This document shows positions 39,866 to 49,090 of a stretch of 64,000 nt of DNA, piece after piece. The position numbers and the translations under genes are program-made. The number at the start of each line of letters is the position of its first letter. Position 1 is the first letter of the stretch. This DNA comes from Neisseria animalis (GTDB taxonomy: Bacteria > Pseudomonadota > Gammaproteobacteria > Burkholderiales > Neisseriaceae): positions 2,108,001 to 2,172,000 of the forward strand of contig NZ_LR134287.1 of assembly GCF_900636515.1 (NCBI RefSeq), in the 5' to 3' direction. The notes under the pieces are model-generated. The model worked only from the letters and a program-made list of their open reading frames with translations, had not been told where the DNA came from and did no database searches.

Positions 39866-41611
39866 TTATGCTTCTTCTAAAATTTCCAATACGCCGCGAC
39901 CAATCCTGCGGGCATAGTTGATGTCGTTCAGCAGCGAGGAAGTCTGCCAGCCGTTCAGCTCGTTATTCCTCAATTTCACCATCACGCGTCCGCGGAAGGT
40001 TTCCAATGTTTCGGTGTGTACCGAAAGCTGGTTGGTTTTTTCCCTTCTGGCTTCCCCGTGCTCCATATCATAAATCCGGTGAAACAGGTTCAGGGTTTTG
40101 AAAACATGGCGGCGCAAACGCAGGTAATCGCGGGCGGCAGCACTGTCGGGCTGTGCCAGATACTGCTGCATATTTTTCTGCAAATGTTTGCTTTCTTTGA
40201 CAATTTCCACCACCCGCCAAGCAGCGGCATAACTCTTGGCCAGTTGCTGCTGCTGTTCTTCATCTTCCAAATCGAGTTTGCCGCTAAAATCAAGAATCGC
40301 GCTGTACAGCGGCTTGACATGCCATTCGTACAGTTCCGGCGCGTCCAGCGGCAGCGGCGTTTGCGGCTGCGGTAAATTTTTGCCTTCGGGGTCGCTGCCT
40401 TCATATAAAGTTTGTGGCGGAATATACAAGGCGCGGCAAACGGCTTCGACGCTGATTTCGGCAAGATGGCGCGTTTCCTGCGCCAGCGCGAGCAGCGCGG
40501 TATCGGTGGCGCGCAAGACGTTGTCGTTGAGATAGCGCGGTTTGACCGGCTCCGGTTTTTCCCTGCCTGCTGAGGTCAGTTCCGCTTCGGCCGGCTTATC
40601 GGGAATCCAACGCAGCAAGAGTGCAGCAAGGCGTTCCTGCTGCTTCCAGAATACGGTTACCCCCAACAGGTTGAATAAGGTATGAAACAGGGCAAGCTGC
40701 ATCAACGGGCTCAAGCCCCACCACTCTCCGGGTTTCAAAACAATCTGCGTCAGCGGCCACCACAATATCAGCGACAATACTGCGGTTACGATGTTGAACA
40801 CCACGTGCGCCAAGGCCAACCGTTTACCGTTGCGGTCACCGCCCAGCATGCCCACCAACGCGGTTGTGGCACTGCTGCCGACGTTCGATCCGACAGCAAT
40901 GGCAAACGACTGCATCAGGCTCACCTGCCCCCCGGCCAATGCCGCCAGCGTCAGAATCAGCGTAGCGTGTGAAGATTGCAGCACCACGGTCAGCAACAGC
41001 CCGACGGTAAAGAAAATCAACGGCTCTGCCCAACCCCCGACTTGGCTTTTGCTGAAATCCATGTCCGCGCCAAACGCCTGAAAACCTTCTTTAATCGCAT
41101 CCACACCGAGAAAAATCAAAGCAATCCCGACCAATACGCGCCCGACAGCCTTAATCTTGCTGTTGAAAAAGCTCATCAGAATGCCGAACACCAGCATGGG
41201 CACGGCCACAGGGCTGAGACTCACGCTTTTGCCTACCGCCGCCAGCAGCCAAATACCGCTGGTTGCCCCCAAGTTCGTGCCCAAAATAATCGCGATACCG
41301 CCTGCCAGCGCAATCATGCCGGTACTCAAAAAAGCGATGGTCAGCAGCGACACCAGCGTACTGGATTGCAGCACAAATGTCGCCCCCATGCCGAACAACG
41401 CCCCTTTCAGCGGCGTGGTGGTGGACTTCTCCATCCAGCGCGACAGTTTGCCGCCTGCGACGCTGTGCAGGCCGTCTTCGATACACTGCATACCGAATAA
41501 AAATAACGCCAAACCATAACACAACTGCAACCAAGACGGACTGTACGCAAAACTTACCGCCAAGGCCACCAGCGGCAGCAGGAGCAGATAGCGGAGGTAT
41601 CGGGTATTCAT
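39866..41611 (-). CDS. Na/Pi cotransporter family protein with PhoU-like tail
   Basis: A 581-residue inner-membrane protein of the NptA/YjbB type. Two inverted Na/Pi repeats carry the QSS motifs GATFVLQSSTLVSLLTIAF and LTVVLQSSHATLILTLAAL, each preceded by glycine-rich helices (GLALFLFGMQCIEDG). The last ~190 residues form a soluble helical PhoU-like domain (ETRHLAEISVEAVCRAL ... YDMEHGEARREKTNQL). Family members export or import phosphate with sodium. I start at ATG 41611, just ahead of the first hydrophobic helix, because it has an AAAGGCAG site; upstream in-frame sequence is intergenic. Confidence 0.9.
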   Translation of the reverse strand: MNTRYLRYLLLLPLVALAVSFAYSPSWLQLCYGLALFLFGMQCIEDGLHSVAGGKLSRWMEKSTTTPLKGALFGMGATFVLQSSTLVSLLTIAFLSTGMIALAGGIAIILGTNLGATSGIWLLAAVGKSVSLSPVAVPMLVFGILMSFFNSKIKAVGRVLVGIALIFLGVDAIKEGFQAFGADMDFSKSQVGGWAEPLIFFTVGLLLTVVLQSSHATLILTLAALAGGQVSLMQSFAIAVGSNVGSSATTALVGMLGGDRNGKRLALAHVVFNIVTAVLSLILWWPLTQIVLKPGEWWGLSPLMQLALFHTLFNLLGVTVFWKQQERLAALLLRWIPDKPAEAELTSAGREKPEPVKPRYLNDNVLRATDTALLALAQETRHLAEISVEAVCRALYIPPQTLYEGSDPEGKNLPQPQTPLPLDAPELYEWHVKPLYSAILDFSGKLDLEDEEQQQQLAKSYAAAWRVVEIVKESKHLQKNMQQYLAQPDSAAARDYLRLRRHVFKTLNLFHRIYDMEHGEARREKTNQLSVHTETLETFRGRVMVKLRNNELNGWQTSSLLNDINYARRIGRGVLEILEEA

Positions 41612-41699
41612 GTTTCTGCCTTTTTGAGAATTGTTATTTTTTGAATGTTGAATACCGCCAAAGATAACATAAGTTACCATTTGATGACACAAACATCAC

Positions 41700-41748
41700 A
41701 AAGGCCGTCTGCAAAATACGGCTTGCCAAAATTACAGACGGCCTTTTA
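41700..41748. terminator. DUS hairpin in the divergent nptA/tctC region
   Basis: AAAGGCCGTCTGCAAAA opposes a TA-ending copy (ATTACAGACGGCCTTTT). It lies upstream of both divergent genes, so a terminator role is uncertain. Confidence 0.45.
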
Positions 41749-41807
41749 ATAAAAAAAGCTGATTGTAATTTTATTACCTACTGAAATACAAGCACTTTGT
41801 TAGTTAA

Positions 41808-41874
41808 ATTGTTAACAATACAATCTTGACAAACTTTAAGCATTCCTTTAATTTTTGCAAACATTGTCAACAAT
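41808..41874 (+). promoter_or_regulatory. tctC promoter bracketed by ATTGTYAACAAT palindromes
   Basis: TTGACA at 41826-41831 is followed by 17 bases and TAATTT. ATTGTTAACAAT lies at 41808-41819 just upstream and ATTGTCAACAAT at 41863-41874 just downstream, 55 bases centre to centre. Both 12-mers are palindromic except one position in the second. This looks like a pair of operator sites for a repressor of the tct operon. Confidence 0.6.
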
Positions 41875-41891
41875 AAAAGTTGGAGAAGCTT

Positions 41892-42890
41892 ATGTTACAC
41901 AAATCCTCTACCTTGCTTGGTGCCGCTCTGATGGGTGTTTTGGCCTTAAGCGGCTGCAACAAAGGCACAACCGAAGTCGGCGAGCCCAAGAAACCCGAAT
42001 GTATCGCCCCTGCCAAACCGGGCGGCGGTTTCGACCTGACCTGCAAACTGGCGCAAAGCGGCCTGAAAGACACCGGCCTCTTGTCCAAACCGATGCGCGT
42101 AACCTATATGCCGGGCGGTGTGGGCGCGGTGGCGTATAACAAAATCGTTGCCAACGATCCGGCAAACAATGATGCGATTATTGCCTTTTCCACCGGCTCG
42201 CTGCTGAATTTGGCGCAAGGAAAGTTCGGCAAATACACGGAAAAAGACGTAAGCTGGCTGGCAGCCGTGGGTACGGATTACGGTATGGTAGCGGTTAACG
42301 CCGATTCGCCGCTGAAAAACCTGCAAGACTTGGTCGACGCGATGAAGAAAGATCCTAAATCCATCAGCTTCGGTGCTGGCGGCAGCGTAGGCGGTCAAGA
42401 CTGGATGCAAACCGCGATGGTGGCGAAAGCTGCCGGTGTCAATCCGAGAGATATGGCCTATGTCGCACTTGAGGGCGGCGGGGAAGTAACTACTGCCGTC
42501 TTGGGCAACCATGTCAGCGTAATCAGTAGCGGCATAGCTGAAGCTTCCTCTCATATCGAATCGGGCAAAATCCGCGTATTGGCGGTGTTCGCTCCCGACC
42601 GTTTGGAAGGCAAATTCAACGATATTCCTACCGCCAAAGAGCAAGGTTTTGACGTAGAGTGGCCGATTATCCGCGGTTACTATATGGGCCCGAAAGTCAG
42701 CGAAGAATCTTACCAATGGTGGAAAACCCAATTTGACACCATGCTGAAGGATCAAAAATTTGCTGAAATTCGCGCCAACCGCGATTTGTTGCCGTTCTCT
42801 ATGACCGGCGAAGAATTGCAGCAGTATGTGATTAAAACCACCGATGAAATGCGTAAGCTTTCTCAAGAGTTTGAGTTGAACAATCAATAA
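41892..42890 (+). CDS. tctC: Tripartite tricarboxylate transporter substrate-binding protein
   Basis: A 332-residue Bug/TctC-family binding protein that captures a carboxylate (often citrate or a related acid) and hands it to TctAB. The signal region ALMGVLALSGCNKG holds a lipobox (Cys about 22), so it is membrane-anchored rather than free. Typical stretches follow: CIAPAKPGGGFDLTCKLAQ, VTYMPGGVGAVAYN, FSTGSLLNLAQ, and FGAGGSVGGQDWMQTAMVAKAAGV. The start ATG 41892 has a GGAGAAG site; an in-frame TTG four codons earlier overlaps that site. First gene of tctCBA. Substrate cannot be read from sequence. Confidence 0.92.
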   Translation: MLHKSSTLLGAALMGVLALSGCNKGTTEVGEPKKPECIAPAKPGGGFDLTCKLAQSGLKDTGLLSKPMRVTYMPGGVGAVAYNKIVANDPANNDAIIAFSTGSLLNLAQGKFGKYTEKDVSWLAAVGTDYGMVAVNADSPLKNLQDLVDAMKKDPKSISFGAGGSVGGQDWMQTAMVAKAAGVNPRDMAYVALEGGGEVTTAVLGNHVSVISSGIAEASSHIESGKIRVLAVFAPDRLEGKFNDIPTAKEQGFDVEWPIIRGYYMGPKVSEESYQWWKTQFDTMLKDQKFAEIRANRDLLPFSMTGEELQQYVIKTTDEMRKLSQEFELNNQ

Positions 42891-43053
42891 TATGGACGAG
42901 GGGTAAAACAGCAGCCCTGTCGAGCAACCGGAATCCGTAGCCCTTTATTTCCGCATTAAGCAGTCATAATGGAGTCTTTCGGCTTTCAGTCGGGTTGATG
43001 TTCTAAATCAAATAGGTAAATACTTATCCCAAACTCATATCAACAATAAAGCG

Positions 43054-43095
43054 TTTGCAGACGGCCTGTTGCACGGCAATCAGGCCGTCTGCAAA
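43054..43095 (+). terminator. Inverted DUS pair in the tctC-tctB spacer
   Basis: TTTGCAGACGGCCTG and CAGGCCGTCTGCAAA, perfect 15-base arms 12 bases apart. It could lower expression of tctBA relative to the binding protein, as often wanted for such transporters. The rest of the 252-base spacer holds no gene. Confidence 0.6.
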
Positions 43096-43142
43096 TTTAA
43101 AACAAAAGTTGCTCAACCCTCTTCTATTCGGAGATTCATGTC

Positions 43143-43580
43143 ATGAACTTGGAACGATATTTTTCCGGCCTGCTGTTTACGGCAGCCATCTTCCTGCTCT
43201 ATCTGGCATGGGGCTATACTGCACCGATTGCCTACGATCCTTTAGGACCTCGTCCTTATCCGGTATTACTTCTGTCGCTGTTGGCGGTATGCTGCCTGTA
43301 TCTGGCGGTGCGCCCTATCCGCGAAACCGTTGATTTGGGCTATACGCCGCCGCTGTTGAAAAAACTCGGCATCTGCCTGCTGGCGCTGCTGATGTACGGT
43401 GTGGTATTCGAACTGCTCGGTTTTCCGCTGGCAACGGCGGCGATGGCGTTTGTGGTCGGCAAACTGTTTGGCGGCAGCCCGTTTGCCAGCGCGATTTCGG
43501 GTATTGTTTTGGGTGTGGGGCTGTACCTGCTGTTCGACATCCTGCTTGATGTACCGCTGCCCGTCGGTACTTTCGGATAA
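43143..43580 (+). CDS. tctB: Tripartite tricarboxylate transporter small membrane subunit
   Basis: A 145-residue TctB with four predicted helices: LLFTAAIFLLYLAWGY, YPVLLLSLLAVCCLYLAV, LGICLLALLMYGVVFELLG and ISGIVLGVGLYLLFDILL. The segment YDPLGPRPYP is typical of the family. It ends 9 bases before tctA, so the two are translated as a pair. Confidence 0.9.
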   Translation: MNLERYFSGLLFTAAIFLLYLAWGYTAPIAYDPLGPRPYPVLLLSLLAVCCLYLAVRPIRETVDLGYTPPLLKKLGICLLALLMYGVVFELLGFPLATAAMAFVVGKLFGGSPFASAISGIVLGVGLYLLFDILLDVPLPVGTFG

Positions 43581-43589
43581 GGAATACGC

Positions 43590-45086
43590 ATGGACACTTT
43601 AAACTTTTTGATGAGCGGTTTTGCGGTGGCTTTGGAGCCGCAAAACCTGATGTTGGCGCTCTTCGGCGCATTCTTGGGCACCATCGTCGGCATGCTGCCG
43701 GGCTTGGGGCCGATTAACGGCGTAGCGATTCTGCTGCCCTTTGCCTATGCCTTGGGGCTGCCGCCCGAATCGGCGCTGATTCTTTTGGCTGCGGTTTATC
43801 TGGGCTGCGAATACGGCGGTCGGATTTCGGCGATTTTGATTAACGTACCCGGCGATGCGGCGGCGATTATGTCCACGCTCGACGGTTATCCGCTGGCCAA
43901 GCAGGGTAAAGCGGGCATCGCGCTTTCATTGTCTGCCGTCAGCTCCTTTACCGGCAGTACCATCGCCACGGTAGGCGTGGTACTGTTTGCGCCGTTGTTG
44001 GCAAACTGGGCGGTAGCTTTCGGCCCTGCCGAATACTTCGCACTGATGGTGTTTGCCATTACCTGCTTGAGCGGTTTGGTTGGCGACCAGCCCGTCAAAA
44101 CCGCGGTTGCCGCGCTCATCGGTTTGGGACTCGCCACGGTAGGCGTGGACGCGGTTACCGGCGTGTACCGTTTTACCTTTGACTCGGTCAATCTTTCAGA
44201 CGGCATCCAGTTTACCACCATCGTTATCGGCTTTTTCAGTATCAGCGAAATTCTGATTATGCTGGAGCATACCGAAAAAGGACAAAAAGCACTGGAACAG
44301 GGCAAACGTGCTTTGTTTAACCTGAAAGAGTTCCTGTTCAGCTTCGGCACGATGGTTCGCAGCGGCGTGGTCGGCTTTGTGGTCGGTATCCTGCCCGGCG
44401 CGGGTGCCACCATCGCCAGTGCGATGACCTACACCAACGAGAAAAAACTTGCCGGCAAAGACGGCAAATTCGGTGAAGGCGACTTGCGCGGTATTGCCGC
44501 ACCCGAAGCAGCCAACAATGCTTCCGCCTGCGGCTCGTTTATTCCGATGCTGACGCTGGGCGTACCCGGTTCGGGCACCACCGCCGTGATGATGGGTGCG
44601 CTGACGCTCTACAACATCACGCCCGGCCCGCAGCTTTTCAACGAGCAGCCCGACATCGTTTGGGGTCTGATTGCCTCACTGTTTATCGGCAACATTATCC
44701 TGCTGCTGCTGAATATCCCGCTGGTCGGACTGTTTGCCCGTATGCTCAATACGCCGAACTACATTCTGATTCCCGCCATTGCCGCCGTGAGCTTTGTCGG
44801 CGTGTATGCGATTCACAGCACCACGTTCGACCTGATTCTGATGGTTGGTTTGGGCGTACTGGGTTATTTCCTGCGTAAGCTCAACTTCCCGCTCTCCGCG
44901 CTGATTTTGGGTTATGTTTTGGGCGAGCTGATGGAATCCAGCCTGCGCCGTGCATTGTCGATTTCACAAGGCGATTTGGGCATTCTGTTTGAAGGACCGA
45001 TTACCAAAGTATTGTGGGTATTGGCTGTGGTTATGGTGCTGCTGCCGGTGTTCCGCTGGCTGCGCCGCCGCAAACAAACCGCCTGA
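43590..45086 (+). CDS. tctA: Tripartite tricarboxylate transporter large membrane subunit
   Basis: A 498-residue TctA permease with about 11-12 helices. Family signatures: FLGTIVGMLPGLGPINGVAILLPFA near the N-terminus, YLGCEYGGRISAILINVPGDAAAI, and the repeat-related second half GFVVGILPGAGATIASAMTY and LTLGVPGSGTTAVMMGAL. These glycine-proline motifs line the transport path in the family. Complete and closely coupled to tctB. Confidence 0.95.
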   Translation: MDTLNFLMSGFAVALEPQNLMLALFGAFLGTIVGMLPGLGPINGVAILLPFAYALGLPPESALILLAAVYLGCEYGGRISAILINVPGDAAAIMSTLDGYPLAKQGKAGIALSLSAVSSFTGSTIATVGVVLFAPLLANWAVAFGPAEYFALMVFAITCLSGLVGDQPVKTAVAALIGLGLATVGVDAVTGVYRFTFDSVNLSDGIQFTTIVIGFFSISEILIMLEHTEKGQKALEQGKRALFNLKEFLFSFGTMVRSGVVGFVVGILPGAGATIASAMTYTNEKKLAGKDGKFGEGDLRGIAAPEAANNASACGSFIPMLTLGVPGSGTTAVMMGALTLYNITPGPQLFNEQPDIVWGLIASLFIGNIILLLLNIPLVGLFARMLNTPNYILIPAIAAVSFVGVYAIHSTTFDLILMVGLGVLGYFLRKLNFPLSALILGYVLGELMESSLRRALSISQGDLGILFEGPITKVLWVLAVVMVLLPVFRWLRRRKQTA

Positions 45087-45097
45087 TACCGTACCTG

Positions 45098-45120
45098 ACA
45101 GCCGCTTTTGCGGCTGTTTT
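45098..45120 (+). terminator. Rho-independent terminator of tctCBA
   Basis: Stem ACAGCCGC, loop TTTT, GCGGCTGT, then T6 running into the neighbouring repeat. It is not DUS-based. Confidence 0.85.
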
Positions 45121-45121
45121 T

Positions 45122-45228
45122 TATAGTCATTTAAAATAAGAATGATACAGCGTTGCTTTGCCTTGCCGTACTATGTGTACTGTCTGCGGCTTCGCTGCCT
45201 TGTCTCATTCTTATTTTATTCGACTATA
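45122..45228 (+). repeat. Correia-like 107-bp element, copy 7
   Basis: Identical by eye to copies 1 and 2, starting inside the T run of the tctA terminator. The following 200 bases to the AbrB-family gene hold only a lone CA-type and a TA-type DUS. Confidence 0.85.
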
Positions 45229-45430
45229 TCGCCGGATAAGACACAAGGCGTGGCGTTTGCCCGTCATACCGCTTCTCCGCCATTTGTTCATTTTGCAGAC
45301 GGCCTTTTGCAACAAAATTGTTTAAAATGAAAAACGGTACAACATAAACCGCACCTTGCTGCCTTGTATCTTTCTTATCTGCCTCGCTATACTTTCCCAT
45401 GCCGTCTGTAAAATACCCTACCCCGCTTGA

Positions 45431-46477
45431 ATGCCGATGATGAAACATATTTTCCTTACCCTCGCCGGCTTTACCGCCGTTTTTTGCGGCGCATTGCTGG
45501 CAAACAGGCTCGGCTTGCCGATTCCGTGGCTGCTCGGTCCGCTGTTGACCAGTGCCGCACTCAGCATCAACGGCATTACCATCCGCACCTTGCCCGGCGG
45601 CAGGCAGGCGGGCTTGGCGGTTATCGGAATGTCGCTCGGCCTCTACTTTACCCCGCAGATGATTGCCCTGATTGCCGAACATTGGCTGTGGCTCATAATC
45701 GGCATGGCGTTTGCGCTGGTACTGACTCTTTTAGGAACGCTGCTGATTCACCGTTTCACCGATGAAGACTTCACCACCGCATGGTTTTCCTCCGCTGTCG
45801 GTGGGGCAAGCGAAATGGCGGTGCTGGCGGCGCAAAACGGCGCGCGTGTCGATAAAGTAGTTGCCGCACATTCATTGCGGGTATTGCTGGTTGTGACCAT
45901 TGTGCCGTTTTTCTACCAATTCCAAGGCTATCACGGCTTGGACAATGGCGCGGCAACCATCAATCCTGCCGTCCACCCCGTCGGCCTGTTGCTGTTGGCG
46001 GCGTGGTGCGGCGGATTCGGCTGGCTGTTTTTACGGCGCGGCTGGTCGAACCCGTGGACATTCGGCCCGCTGCTGGCCGCCATCATGCTGACGGCAGCGG
46101 GTATCCACCTCTCCGCTGTACCGAAAGAATTGTCCGCCGCCGGGCAACTGCTCATCGGCTGGACTTTGGGCACAAAATTCGCACCCGATTTTTTCCGCAC
46201 CGCCCCGCGCCTGCTTGCCGTAACCGCCGTCAGCGTCTGCATCGGGCTGCTGCTGACTTGGGGGCTTGCTCTGCTGCTTGCTCCCGTATCCGGCATTGCC
46301 CTGCCGACTTTGGGTTTGGGGTTTGCACCCGGCGGCGTGGCAGAGATGACGATTACCGCCAAAGTGCTGCAACTGGGTGTGCCGCTGGTTACCGCGTTCC
46401 ACGTTGCCCGCATGATTACCATCGTCGGCGCGGCAAGCTGGCTGTACCGGCTGTTTGCCAAACGCTTCAGCAAATAA
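45431..46477 (+). CDS. AbrB-family membrane protein (putative transporter)
   Basis: A 348-residue membrane protein of the bacterial AbrB/ammonia-monooxygenase-like family, made of two homologous halves of about five helices. The opening LLANRLGLPIPWLLGPLLTSAAL and the second-half LGFAPGGVAEMTITAKVLQLGVPLVTAFHVAR are signature stretches. The first half contains the equivalent SSAVGGASEMAVLAAQNG. Members often neighbour tricarboxylate transporters, as here, though no substrate is established. Several start codons cluster at 45431, 45437 and 45440; I keep the first. It ends 105 bases before rsmG. Confidence 0.85.
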   Translation: MPMMKHIFLTLAGFTAVFCGALLANRLGLPIPWLLGPLLTSAALSINGITIRTLPGGRQAGLAVIGMSLGLYFTPQMIALIAEHWLWLIIGMAFALVLTLLGTLLIHRFTDEDFTTAWFSSAVGGASEMAVLAAQNGARVDKVVAAHSLRVLLVVTIVPFFYQFQGYHGLDNGAATINPAVHPVGLLLLAAWCGGFGWLFLRRGWSNPWTFGPLLAAIMLTAAGIHLSAVPKELSAAGQLLIGWTLGTKFAPDFFRTAPRLLAVTAVSVCIGLLLTWGLALLLAPVSGIALPTLGLGFAPGGVAEMTITAKVLQLGVPLVTAFHVARMITIVGAASWLYRLFAKRFSK

Positions 46478-46581
46478 CCCTGTCTGATGCCGTCTGCATT
46501 TTTGCCCCGGCATAAAATAAAGTTTCAGACAGCATGATTTTCCGCTACCATAATGCTGAAGAGCTTACGGAACTTTTTCCC

Positions 46582-47211
46582 ATGAACCATACCCAAAAAC
46601 TCCAAGCCGGCATTGCCGAAATGGGCTTGGACATCACCACTGAGCAGCAATCCAAACTGCTGGATTATGTCGAACTGCTGAAAAAGTGGAACAAAACCTA
46701 CAATCTTACCGCCCTGCGCGACGAACGGCTGATAATCAGCCACCACCTGCTCGACAGCCTGACCCTTCTGCCTTATATCGGCGAAGCGCGAACCATGCTC
46801 GATGTCGGCTCGGGCGGCGGGCAGCCCGGCATTCCTGCCGCCATCTGCCGTCCCGACGTGCACATCACCCTGCTCGATGCCAACACCAAAAAAACCTCGT
46901 TTCTGCAGCAAGCCGTTATCGAACTGGGCTTGAAAAACGTACGCGTCATCAGCGGCAGGGTGGAAGCCTTACAGAACTATCAGGCAGAGCTGATTACCAG
47001 CCGCGCCTTTGCCGAGCTTGCCGATTTTGTCGGTTGGACGGCGCACCTGCTGGCCGAGGGCGGACGCTGGGCGGCGATGAAAGGGGTATATCCTGAAGAG
47101 GAAATCCTCCGCCTGCCCGACTTTGTCGAAGTGGAAAAAACGGAAGCATTATCCGTACCGCAACTCGATGCCGAACGGCACATGGTGTTGTTGCGGAAAA
47201 AACAACCTTAA
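46582..47211 (+). CDS. rsmG: 16S rRNA (guanine-527-N7)-methyltransferase
   Basis: A 209-residue RsmG (GidB) that methylates G527 of 16S rRNA in the 530 loop. It carries LLKKWNKTYNLTALRD, HHLLDSLTLLP, the SAM-binding TMLDVGSGGGQPGIPAAI and SRAFAELADFVGW, all hallmarks. ATG 46582 (MNHTQKLQ) matches the meningococcal length; an ATG 16 codons upstream is possible but lacks a good ribosome-binding site. In many genomes rsmG precedes parA and parB; here parA lies about 3.3 kb away on the other strand. Confidence 0.93.
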   Translation: MNHTQKLQAGIAEMGLDITTEQQSKLLDYVELLKKWNKTYNLTALRDERLIISHHLLDSLTLLPYIGEARTMLDVGSGGGQPGIPAAICRPDVHITLLDANTKKTSFLQQAVIELGLKNVRVISGRVEALQNYQAELITSRAFAELADFVGWTAHLLAEGGRWAAMKGVYPEEEILRLPDFVEVEKTEALSVPQLDAERHMVLLRKKQP

Positions 47212-47535
47212 CCGTACCGCCGTTTTCCGATTTTGCAGACGGCATACCGCATGAAACCGTTGTCCGATTGCCGCTGTTGGCACACTCCTACAGGCATTCC
47301 GAACAACCGCCGCATACGCCCTGCCGTCTGTAAAAACAGTATCGTCGGATAACGCAGAATGAAAACAAAACCGCAACGCTGCAAACCATACAAACCGTAC
47401 GGATTGTCGGCTGCTCCGGCAGCTTGGCAAGCCCCGCTTTGAGTAAGGCGCAGCAACGCCGTATCCGTATTGAATAACCGTACCACAGCGTTTGCGCCGC
47501 CGTTCAAATCCACCGATTACCCCATTTTCCTGACC
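47212..47535. other. rsmG-lpxB spacer with a long-form Correia relic
   Basis: Bases about 47339-47475 follow the long-form element in order: ATCGTCGGATAACGCAGAATG, CAAACCGTACGGATTGTCGG, CTGCTCCGGCAGCTTGGCAA, GCTTTGAGTAAGGCGCAGCA, CGCCGTATC. It is clearly older than the identical 107-bp copies. A CA-type DUS lies near 47234 and a TA-type near 47325. No gene is supported. Confidence 0.5.
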
Positions 47536-48687
47536 ATGACCCGACCCCTGACCATTGCCATCTGTGTAGGCGAAGCCTCCGGCGACCTCTTGGGCGCACA
47601 CTTAATCCGTGCCATCAAAACACGCCGCCCCGATGCCGAGTTTGTCGGTATCGGCGGCGAGCGCATGAAAGCTGAAGGTTTTCACAGCCTGTACGACCAA
47701 GAAAAACTTGCCGTGCGCGGCTTTGTAGAAGTTGTGCGCCGCCTGCCCGAAATCCTCAAAATCCGCAAAGGCATTATCCGCGACCTGACCGCCCTACGCC
47801 CCGATGTCTTTGTCGGCATCGATGCGCCCGATTTCAATCTCGGCGTGGCGGAAAAGCTGAAAAAAGCCGGCATTCCGACCATTCATTACGTCAGCCCTTC
47901 CGTATGGGCGTGGCGGCCGGAGCGCGTAAACACCATCGTCCATCAGGTTAACCGCGTATTATGTCTCTTTCCTATGGAGCCGCAGTTGTACATCAACGCA
48001 GGCGGCAAGGCAGAATTTGTCGGACACCCTATGGCGCAAACCATGCCGCTGGAAGACGATAAAACCGCCGCCCGCGCCAAACTCGGTATCAACCCGCCGT
48101 CCGCACTGTTTGCCATTCTGCCCGGCAGCCAAATCCGCGAAGTCGACAGCATGGCACCCGTCTTTTTGCAGACGGCCTTACTGCTGCTGAAACGCTACCC
48201 CGACGCGCAATTTATCCTGCCCACCGCCACCGAAGCCACGCGCCAACGCATCGGCGAAATCTTGGCACGCCCCGAATTTGCCAAACTGCCGCTGACCTTG
48301 GTCCACAAACAAGCCGATACCGTCTGCACCGCCGCCGATGTCGTCATGGTAACCAGTGGCACCGCCACGCTCGAAGTTGCACTGTGCAAACGTCCTATGG
48401 TCATCAGCTATAAGATTTCCGCGCTGACCTACGCCTATGTCAAACGCAAAGTCAATGTTCAGCACGTCGGCCTGCCCAATATCCTGCTGGAAAAATCCGC
48501 CGTACCCGAACTGCTGCAACACGATGCCGTACCTGAAAAACTCGCAGCCGCCGTTGCCGACTGGTACGACCACCCCGAAAAAATCGCGGCCGTCCAACAA
48601 GATTTCCGCCAACTACACCTGCTGTTGAAAAAAGACACCGCCGCTTTGGCGGCACAAGCGGTATTGGAAGAAGCAAAAGCCGTCTGA
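47536..48687 (+). CDS. lpxB: Lipid-A-disaccharide synthase
   Basis: A 383-residue GT19 glycosyltransferase that joins UDP-diacyl-glucosamine and lipid X to make the lipid A disaccharide. It opens with IAICVGEASGDLLGAHLIRAI, and carries DVFVGIDAPDFNLGVAEKLKKAGIPTIHYVSPSVWAW in type, then ILPGSQIREVD and VTSGTATLEVAL near the UDP-binding site. The start ATG 47536 precedes that N-terminus directly. It stands apart from lpxD-fabZ-lpxA, as in other Neisseria. The final codons and TGA stop come from an AA-type DUS. Confidence 0.95.
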   Translation: MTRPLTIAICVGEASGDLLGAHLIRAIKTRRPDAEFVGIGGERMKAEGFHSLYDQEKLAVRGFVEVVRRLPEILKIRKGIIRDLTALRPDVFVGIDAPDFNLGVAEKLKKAGIPTIHYVSPSVWAWRPERVNTIVHQVNRVLCLFPMEPQLYINAGGKAEFVGHPMAQTMPLEDDKTAARAKLGINPPSALFAILPGSQIREVDSMAPVFLQTALLLLKRYPDAQFILPTATEATRQRIGEILARPEFAKLPLTLVHKQADTVCTAADVVMVTSGTATLEVALCKRPMVISYKISALTYAYVKRKVNVQHVGLPNILLEKSAVPELLQHDAVPEKLAAAVADWYDHPEKIAAVQQDFRQLHLLLKKDTAALAAQAVLEEAKAV

Positions 48688-49090
48688 ATACAGCGGCCGA
48701 CCGCCCGAGCAAACCGAGTTTTCAAGCAAAAAACCCCCAACTGCTTTAAATATTCGCTCCGAACTTTGTTTGACAGCACATTGCCGCTTGAGCCGCCACG
48801 CCGATACCGCAACACCAGCATCACGATGTCGGCATTGCGCCCGAACAATATGCTCGGCACACAGCATGAAACCAAGCGGCAAAACCGCACGGATAATACG
48901 GAGCAACGGGCAGTCTTCTCCGACAGCTTGGTTCAGCCCTCTTTGGGCAAAGCACCGCAACGCCGTATCATTCCGTGTTCAAAAACCATCATTCGGCACC
49001 ACCCAACCGACACATCATTTTGCAGACGGCCTGTACCAATCTTAAACAAGGCCGTCTGCAGTTTTACCAACTTTCCGTCCTTATTCCGCT
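48688..49090. other. lpxB-rnhB spacer with a second long-form relic
   Basis: Bases about 48855-48990 read ACAGCATGAAACCAAGCGGC, CGCACGGATAATACGG, TCTCCGACAGCTTGGTTCAG, CCTCTTTGGGCAAAGCACCG and CGCCGTATCATTCCG, again the order of the long element. Ahead of rnhB an inverted DUS pair lies at about 49018-49059. No gene is supported. Confidence 0.5.
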
